Shown here in pieces: positions 22,468 through 27,213 of a stretch of DNA of 27,213 nt (position 1 is the stretch's first letter; each line of letters opens with the position of its first letter). The notes beneath the pieces are model-generated. The model was given only the letters and a program-made list of their open reading frames with translations. It was not told where the DNA came from and searched no databases. The DNA is from a virus, in the IMG/VR virus record IMGVR_UViG_3300030419_005197, positions 1 through 27,213 of that record; one strand, 5' to 3'. The translations under genes and the position numbers were made by a program.

Positions 22468-22962
22468 TTAACTAAAACTCCCCACACCCGGAACATACAG
22501 TTCTGGGGCTCCAGGTTCCACAAACGGACTCGATGGCGTTGCTGCCGGCGTGTAATACGGAGAGGCGTATGCGGATGTCCCAACAGGAACCTCGTGCCAT
22601 TGGCTCTTCCACTGCTCCCACGCCGACTTCTGCCCCGGCGCAGTCGGCAGGCTGGGGTTCTGCTTTTGGTAGTGCTGATAATATGGATACGACCTAAACA
22701 TAGCCACTGAGCCCTCTCCAATCTGCCTCTGCTGCTCTTTATGGTCGTCGGTCAGCGCGGCCAGTGCGGTCTGAGTCGCACCATACGCCAAGCCAGCCGC
22801 ATAAGGATTCGATGACCCAAGCATAGCGGCCCCGCCAGCAACAATAGGACCAAACTGCTGCAAGTAATACTTCCAATCCTTCTCAGGAGGAGGAGGAGCA
22901 GCCGGTGCTGCGGGGGGTGTATACTTCGGAATCTCAACGGGCTCCCACCCATAATCAGCCAT
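22468..22962 (-). CDS. Hypothetical Pro/Tyr-rich protein with Gly/Ala hydrophobic segment
   Basis: The protein has 164 residues. The start ATG at 22962 is preceded by AAGGAGG eight bases upstream, one of the strongest ribosome binding sites in the window; an in-frame upstream codon at 22998 would overlap the preceding gene. The first 30 residues are Pro/Ala-rich. Residues about 34-70 (FGPIVAGGAAMLGSSNPYAA and following) are hydrophobic and Gly/Ala-rich, possibly membrane-active. The rest is Tyr/Pro/Gln-rich. The gene lies between a 432-residue unknown and the portal. No family is recognised; a minor virion component is a guess from composition and place. Confidence 0.65.
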   Translation of the reverse strand: MADYGWEPVEIPKYTPPAAPAAPPPPEKDWKYYLQQFGPIVAGGAAMLGSSNPYAAGLAYGATQTALAALTDDHKEQQRQIGEGSVAMFRSYPYYQHYQKQNPSLPTAPGQKSAWEQWKSQWHEVPVGTSAYASPYYTPAATPSSPFVEPGAPELYVPGVGSFS

Positions 22963-22966
22963 ACCG

Positions 22967-24265
22967 CTAACCTCCTTGAGCAAGAGAGCTATAATCAATC
23001 TTATCTAGTGTTCCAGATATCTCTTCTGCGGTTTTATCCCCAATAAAGGCCATCAGCAAAGGCTTAGACGCCTCCTCTGCAACCAGTGCTGTGGCATTTG
23101 GGTTGTACCCACTATCAAGCAGTGCAGTGCGATATCGAGAAATGTCGGTCCCGGTCGTCACATCGAAAACCAGGGCGTTTCCGTCTGCCATAACAAGGAA
23201 AATCTTATTGTTCTTGTAGTCACGAAGCGGAACCCACGGGGCCTGCCCAGCCCTCTTGTTGGCGTTCGCCCTGCGGACGGCCTGAGAGTACATGCCGGTA
23301 AACATCGCCTCGTACTTGTCGCCAGCACTTGCCGCCCTATACCTAGATGCGGCGGGCTTCTTTAGGTTTGCGGATGGCCCTTTGCTTCGGGCCGACTTCT
23401 TGGAAAAGCCACCCTTGGCGGCAAGTCCTGCGGCACCAGCGGCGGAGGCCCCTATCGTCTGGGCCACTGATTTCGGCGCTGACCCTGGCTCGACAGACAT
23501 CTTGTGAGTACCGGGGAAGTAGCCCTCCATCGTGTCTTTGGCTCCGACATACGGGTTTGGGCGTGGCGACCCGTATCCCTCTTGTGGTGCGGGTGCGGGT
23601 GCGGGGCGTGAGGACATCATGCCTGCTGGCGCAGGCTGCGCAGGTGTTCTAAATTGGGCGGCTGTTTGGCTTGTGGCACCATACCCCTCGTCCGGCGGCT
23701 CTGTCCTTGCCTGTACACCCTGCTTGTATGGGGTTCGCAGTTGCGCGACTGTTGCCTGTCTTTGGCTTTGGCCCAGCGCTGGGTGCGATAGTTGTCCGTA
23801 TGGAATATCTCTTCTGGTCTGTGGGCCGGGAAGGTTTGTCTTGGCGGATGGACTTTTGACAAAGCCAAAGCCCTCCCAGGCGTTCTGGCGCTGGGCCTGC
23901 CCGCCTCGACCGCTCTTTCTGATCATCTCTGCGCCAGCAGACATCGCCCTGCCCTTTAACTCATTTACAACCCCAATTATGGCGTCTGAATACGCAGCGT
24001 ACCCCAGAGACTCTGGGCTCCTGCGCATAATGAAGTCTGCCACGGCAAAGAGGGCCTGCGGATCGTTCTGTGCCATGCCGCGCAACTGCTCTAGGGCGCG
24101 AGCGCCAGACATGCCCGACCGGCGCAGAAAATCCAAAAACCTAACTCCCCTTGTTGTTGGATCGGGGCCAGTTGGAGCGGGGAAGTGGCTTGCCGATGGC
24201 GGCGAACTCAGCCCGCTCGACAGTGTTACTTGCTGGCGAGGGTCTGGTGTGTATTGACTTGGCAT
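22967..24265 (-). CDS. Hypothetical protein between terminase and portal genes
   Basis: The protein has 432 residues. Residues about 38-120 are helical (LDFLRRSGMSGARALEQLRG with AAYSDAIIGVVNELKGRAM after it). Residues about 125-310 are low-complexity, with Gln, Pro, Ala, Gly, Ser and Lys, and repeated Gly-Tyr-Gly turns. The last 120 residues form a compact domain (YEAMFTGMYSQAVRRANANK and NNKIFLVMADGNALVFDV). GGAG six bases before the ATG supports the start. Many podoviruses have extra genes between terminase and portal, but I do not recognise this one. A head-associated protein is plausible from position; no enzyme motif is visible. Confidence 0.65.
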   Translation of the reverse strand: MPSQYTPDPRQQVTLSSGLSSPPSASHFPAPTGPDPTTRGVRFLDFLRRSGMSGARALEQLRGMAQNDPQALFAVADFIMRRSPESLGYAAYSDAIIGVVNELKGRAMSAGAEMIRKSGRGGQAQRQNAWEGFGFVKSPSAKTNLPGPQTRRDIPYGQLSHPALGQSQRQATVAQLRTPYKQGVQARTEPPDEGYGATSQTAAQFRTPAQPAPAGMMSSRPAPAPAPQEGYGSPRPNPYVGAKDTMEGYFPGTHKMSVEPGSAPKSVAQTIGASAAGAAGLAAKGGFSKKSARSKGPSANLKKPAASRYRAASAGDKYEAMFTGMYSQAVRRANANKRAGQAPWVPLRDYKNNKIFLVMADGNALVFDVTTGTDISRYRTALLDSGYNPNATALVAEEASKPLLMAFIGDKTAEEISGTLDKIDYSSLAQGG

Positions 24266-24268
24266 TAC

Positions 24269-24541
24269 TTACTCCCAAACCGTGGGATGCAGCGCAATCT
24301 CTGGACCGTCATCCTCTTCTGGATAATCCTCTCCGGGGCCCCAAGTTCGACAAGGCTCATCATCTGATGCAGCATCGTACTCCGCCAGAGACTTTGCGAG
24401 AGAAAGCCTGGATATCTGCTCAATCAACCTTGCTCGCTCCTCGTCGCTAGCGCGGCGAAGCTCAAACATTGTGATCCTGCTGAAATAATGCTCTAAACAC
24501 AACATAACCGTCAAGACAATGATTATCGACCAGTAAACCAT
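24269..24541 (-). CDS. Small membrane-anchored acidic protein
   Basis: The protein has 90 residues. The first 17 (VYWSIIIVLTVMLCLEH) form a clear N-terminal membrane anchor. A charged helix follows (about 25-52, ELRRASDEERARLIEQI), then an acidic, Pro-containing tail (GPGEDYPEEDDGPE). The ATG is three bases after the terL stop, with no strong ribosome binding site, so coupling to terL is likely. It could be a membrane protein unrelated to packaging that is carried in the late operon. No family is recognised. Confidence 0.6.
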   Translation of the reverse strand: MVYWSIIIVLTVMLCLEHYFSRITMFELRRASDEERARLIEQISRLSLAKSLAEYDAASDDEPCRTWGPGEDYPEEDDGPEIALHPTVWE

Positions 24542-24544
24542 AAT

Positions 24545-26392
24545 CTAATACAACCCCAAACTAATAAGATCATCCGCAATGGAGTCGAACTCCTCCGGCT
24601 CACCATCTCCCTCAAGGACCTCGGACACCTTGCTCCATACGGGAGAGCTATCATGCTTGACCGGCTTGAACTGATCGTCAAGGTCAATATCCTCATCATC
24701 CAGCAGGCACGCGATCATCATGGAAAAAACATAGTCATCATGGCAACCATCCATGGCCTGCGGCTTGTTGGTTGATGCTGAGTAGCAGAAGTGTCCAAGC
24801 TGGTCCACCAGGTCTGAGTCGTGAATTACAACGCGCCTGGAGCTTCCGCGCAAATATTTCCTGGCGGAGCTAATCAGCATTGGCCTACTCTTCGCCGTCG
24901 TCTCAAATCCAAGCGTATTCCTAACAATCTTACCTTGAGCCCTATTCCACTCTAACTGCCTGTAAATACAGGGGTATGCCAGCTTCCTAAGCTCTTTGAG
25001 TGTGTGTCGCCCGTAGGTGTTTGACTCTGGACACACAACGGCATTGTTGTAGAATCTACCTAGTAGGTCCAGCATTATCGCCAACTCATCTGGGTCTGGC
25101 CTTCCGATATATGAGGCCACCTGCTCAAGCATTAGCCCGCGCCTGCACCAGACCGAGATCGCACTGTAGTCTGTGGCGGTAGATCCAGAGCAAACATCTG
25201 CCGTGGCGATATACCTCTCCTGTGGCTCTGGGTTTAGCCACTTCCTAAACTGACCTTCAGCACACTCCTCCACAACAATCTCTCCGTCTCGATCTAGCAA
25301 GTCAAACATGACCGGCTGAAAGATGTTCTCGAACTGTCGCTCGATGTGCTTGTGAGAAAAAACAGACCGCCCAGAGGACAGGAAACACGACACATCGTCG
25401 TCGGGATACTCCTGCAACATGCGCTCTTCATCGCCGTCACATACGTTTCGGAACGAGTTCCCCCACCAAAGCCACTGGCCACAACTCAATCCAAACCTTC
25501 CTATCCTGTCATGGTCGTCCTCGACAAAGCCACCGCGCTCTCGGACGTCCTTGCGACCGGTTTGACGCCAAGTCTCCCACGCCTCTTCCTGAGAGCTTGT
25601 TGGTGCAATAAAATTTGTTGGGACTGAGTGCCACGGAACAAACCAAGCCTTGTAGTCGCTCTTGCCCTGCTTCGCTCGCTGGTACTCGTCGTAAAAGTAT
25701 CCGCCGCGCCCATTGGGTGTCGACTCAAAGATAATAATCTTCCATGGCCCCAGCTTGACCGTGGACTTGACTCCAGTAACAAGGTCGCGGGCAGCCTGAT
25801 AAAACCCTGGCTCCGAGAAGTGAATCGCCTGCAAGGTCTTAGATCGACCCTTTCTTTCCGCAACGGCCTTTGTTCCGGCGGTTGCGATACGAACGGAGGA
25901 GCCGTTCTTCCAGAACATACCCAGCTTTCTTGAAGATCGATCTTGGTCTGGCTTTATGTCTGGCGAGAGATTGTCGTACATAAACTGGTACTTCGACAGC
26001 AGCGTGTCTGTACTATCCTCGTCATGAGAGATAACCATCGTCTGATAGTTGTCCATGAACGTACACAGCCACGTTATGAGCGCGGCCACCCATGTCGAGA
26101 ATCCGGCCTCCTGGCGCAGTTTCAGGATAATAAGAAGCAGCGGCTTCCCTGAAAACAGTCTCTCCAGCGCATACCTGGTAACGCGCCTCTGCGGTGCGTT
26201 TAGTACGAATGGGATCGACTGTCCCGACTGGTCCGTGATTCTGACCTCGTTCTCGCAAAAGAATACGAAGTCTTCTGCGAGCGCAGTCACATACTCTTCG
26301 TCTAAGTCGTCGGGGTCCAGGAAGTTATAGTGTAGGTCCTGGGCCTGCTCGATAACATCGACAGGAAACTCTTCTTCGCTGTCAATCGACAT
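24545..26392 (-). CDS. terL: Terminase large subunit (ATPase and nuclease)
   Basis: This 615-residue DNA-packaging motor protein has both expected domains. In the ATPase part, KLRQEAGFST at 91-100 is the Walker A region, LQAIHFSEPGFY at 187-198 the Walker B region with Glu194, and IIFESTPNG at 220-228 the coupling motif. In the nuclease part, ATADV (Asp399) with Asp408, CPESN (Glu456) and HDDYVFSM (Asp552/553) give the RNase H-like metal-binding acidic residues. The Walker A region has one residue more than the common R-Q-x-G-x-S/T form. It overlaps the upstream small gene by 11 bp. It would cut concatemers and pump DNA through the portal encoded downstream. Confidence 0.9.
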   Translation of the reverse strand: MSIDSEEEFPVDVIEQAQDLHYNFLDPDDLDEEYVTALAEDFVFFCENEVRITDQSGQSIPFVLNAPQRRVTRYALERLFSGKPLLLIILKLRQEAGFSTWVAALITWLCTFMDNYQTMVISHDEDSTDTLLSKYQFMYDNLSPDIKPDQDRSSRKLGMFWKNGSSVRIATAGTKAVAERKGRSKTLQAIHFSEPGFYQAARDLVTGVKSTVKLGPWKIIIFESTPNGRGGYFYDEYQRAKQGKSDYKAWFVPWHSVPTNFIAPTSSQEEAWETWRQTGRKDVRERGGFVEDDHDRIGRFGLSCGQWLWWGNSFRNVCDGDEERMLQEYPDDDVSCFLSSGRSVFSHKHIERQFENIFQPVMFDLLDRDGEIVVEECAEGQFRKWLNPEPQERYIATADVCSGSTATDYSAISVWCRRGLMLEQVASYIGRPDPDELAIMLDLLGRFYNNAVVCPESNTYGRHTLKELRKLAYPCIYRQLEWNRAQGKIVRNTLGFETTAKSRPMLISSARKYLRGSSRRVVIHDSDLVDQLGHFCYSASTNKPQAMDGCHDDYVFSMMIACLLDDEDIDLDDQFKPVKHDSSPVWSKVSEVLEGDGEPEEFDSIADDLISLGLY

Positions 26393-26636
26393 ACTGACGC
26401 CTTTTTGCTGTTAAAGCCTTGACGCGGGACATCTTCTCGTCCTTCGTTCTAGACGGGGCGGCGACGGCGATCTTCATACATCGGTCGAACCATTCTTCTT
26501 CCGCCTTTGACTTCTTATCTTCAACAGCAACAGCCAAGCGAGCAAGAGCGAAATCCGACAGCTTCTTAACAGCCTCGTTCTGAAAACGAAGCTTCGCAAA
26601 CGCGCGCACAACCCCCTGAATAGGATCTTCAGACAT
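26382..26636 (-). CDS. Small protein at the small-terminase position
   Basis: The protein has 84 residues, all probably helical, with a basic C-terminal half (SRTKDEKMSRVKALTAKRRQ). The ATG at 26636 is chosen because GGAGG lies five bases upstream; an in-frame GTG at 26657 would add seven residues over the ribosome binding site. The gene overlaps terL by 11 bp and is the first gene of the late operon. That is where the small terminase subunit is usually found. At 84 residues it is shorter than typical small terminases and no helix-turn-helix is obvious, so the assignment rests on position alone. Confidence 0.55.
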   Translation of the reverse strand: MSEDPIQGVVRAFAKLRFQNEAVKKLSDFALARLAVAVEDKKSKAEEEWFDRCMKIAVAAPSRTKDEKMSRVKALTAKRRQYVD

Positions 26637-26656
26637 CGTAACCTCCAAAACAAACA

Positions 26657-26729
26657 CCTACCCCCCGTGACGACGGACTGACAAAGGGAGAGGCCCGCCG
26701 CATGGAAGGAGATAGACACAGGGGGTAGG
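26657..26729 (-). promoter_or_regulatory. 9-bp perfect inverted repeat in the leader before the first late gene
   Basis: CCTACCCCC at 26657-26665 and GGGGGTAGG at 26721-26729 are exact reverse complements separated by 55 bases. In the message the closing arm would end about 20 bases before the first late start codon, just above its GGAGG. It could form a long-loop stem in the leader or be a protein-binding dyad. Confidence 0.4.
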
Positions 26730-26810
26730 CAGGCCGACACTAACACAAAAAACAAAACAAACAAACCGACAGAAATCAGCCCAAAACAACCCGATTATGA
26801 TCAAGGTGTA

Positions 26811-26829
26811 TAGGACACAACCAGTCCTA
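26811..26829. other. Small inverted repeat in the upstream region
   Basis: TAGGAC at 26811-26816 and GTCCTA at 26824-26829 are perfect complements over a seven-base loop. It lies just upstream, in the direction of late transcription, of the CATAAT-like element near 26793. An operator or a chance palindrome are both possible. Confidence 0.3.
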
Positions 26830-26947
26830 CCCGAAAACAAAAAACCAATAATTACAGGACCCGTAGAGAAAAAACACAAAAAAGAGCACTTGACAGGATT
26901 GACATACCGTAATTCGTGTGGCACGTTTGACCTGCCCTCATTGTACC

Positions 26948-27013
26948 GTCCCGACCGTAGGTCGGACCGGTGTCTGATGTCAAAATCAGACAGAAGACAC
27001 CAGGTCGCACCGG
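26948..27013. other. Cluster of nested hairpins (candidate structured RNA, packaging or regulatory site)
   Basis: Four perfect pairings lie within 66 bases. CCGACC (26951-26956) pairs with GGTCGG (26960-26965) over three bases. TGTCTGA (26971-26977) pairs with TCAGACA (26986-26992). CCGGTG (26967-26972) pairs with CACCGG (27008-27013). An alternative pairs GGTGTCT (26969-26975) with AGACACC (26995-27001). The last excludes parts of the others, so two folds compete. No U-tract follows closely on either strand. Confidence 0.45.
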
Positions 27014-27213
27014 AGGAGGGACCATCCAGATAAATGTAAAACGAATAACTGTCTGGTGTGCCCATCCCCATAAGAAAACCCTACAAGCGTAAGTAACAAA
27101 ACGCAAGAAACAAGAAGGCAAGCCCAAAATCCCAAAATATCGGGTGAGGGGTATTCAAATACAACCGATCGACCGCGCGAGACGGCCTCCCCTTGCCCCG
27201 GCCCCATGCACCC

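Larger units (their letters stand above)
26637..27213. promoter_or_regulatory. Gene-free region upstream of the late operon
   Basis: These 577 bases hold no credible gene. The part from about 26640 to 26890 is A/C-rich on the plus strand, hence T/G-rich in the direction of late transcription. The part from about 26940 to 27020 is GC-rich and full of inverted repeats. As the first DNA upstream of the late genes it should carry the late promoter and leader, and possibly a packaging or replication site. A CATAAT on the minus strand near 26793-26798 has only a poor TTGTGT partner at 15 bases, so no promoter is claimed. ORFs that cross the region on either strand have unlikely compositions. Confidence 0.55.

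Noticed and set aside
26890-26932. TTGACA at 26890-26895 and 26899-26904, and TTGACC at 26927-26932, as plus-strand promoter -35 boxes
   Set aside because: No acceptable -10 hexamer is found 15-19 bases downstream of any of them.
26658-27071. A 137-residue minus-strand ORF (and a 78-residue plus-strand ORF at 26797-27033) in the upstream region
   Set aside because: Cys/Phe/Ser-rich or Lys/Arg-rich low-quality translations cross the hairpin cluster; no ribosome binding site was seen.
1-27213. tRNA genes, CRISPR arrays, insertion sequences, integrase or attachment sites
   Set aside because: None was recognised by eye; the only repeats seen are short and explained by coding duplications or hairpins.

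Overview
The window is the late (structural, packaging and lysis) half of a tailed double-stranded DNA phage. It encodes a large terminase, a portal of the P22 type, a scaffold, an HK97-fold-like coat, a head-tail adaptor and a beta-propeller-like nozzle protein. There is no tape measure, tail tube or sheath gene, so a short-tailed (podovirus-like) virion is the best reading. A zinc peptidase endolysin with two predicted lipoproteins and an overlapping spanin-like pair points to a Gram-negative host. The host genus cannot be read from the sequence. No tRNA, rRNA, CRISPR array, integrase or insertion sequence was seen.

Layout: 27 genes lie head to tail on the minus strand, so the late module reads from right to left. 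From about 26.6 to 20.5 kb come a small terminase-position gene, terL, three unrecognised genes and the portal. From 20.4 to 14.65 kb come scaffold, coat, a 160-residue protein, adaptor and nozzle. From 14.65 to 13.4 kb come a short beta-helix protein and a beta-rich fibre-like protein. From 13.4 to 3.8 kb come three large proteins (660, 358 and 2163 residues) in the place where podoviruses keep their DNA-ejection proteins. From 3.8 to 2.4 kb come an AT-hook coiled-coil protein, a beta-rich protein and a protein with a Pro-Lys tail. From 2.4 to 0.4 kb is a very compact lysis region with start/stop overlaps between nearly all genes. It contains two genes shorter than usual ORF cut-offs (36 and 51 residues) that are supported by ribosome binding sites and exact stop/start junctions. 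At the left edge one plus-strand gene, the C-terminal part of a calcineurin-like metallophosphoesterase, runs into the late module and overlaps its last gene tail to tail by 44 bp.

Gene-free DNA is concentrated at the right edge (26637-27213). It holds several perfect inverted repeats and an A/C-rich stretch on the plus strand (T/G-rich in the direction of late transcription). It is the natural place for the late promoter and leader, a packaging site or a structured RNA, but no convincing promoter was identified.

The most unusual item is the 2163-residue protein. It carries an internal GNAT acetyltransferase-like domain with an intact R-x-x-G-x-G acetyl-CoA motif, set between near-duplicate Pro/Ala/Lys linkers, then a basic coiled coil and a long helical C-terminal region. 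This resembles the injected 'polyvalent' phage proteins, in which enzymatic domains are delivered to the host with the genome.
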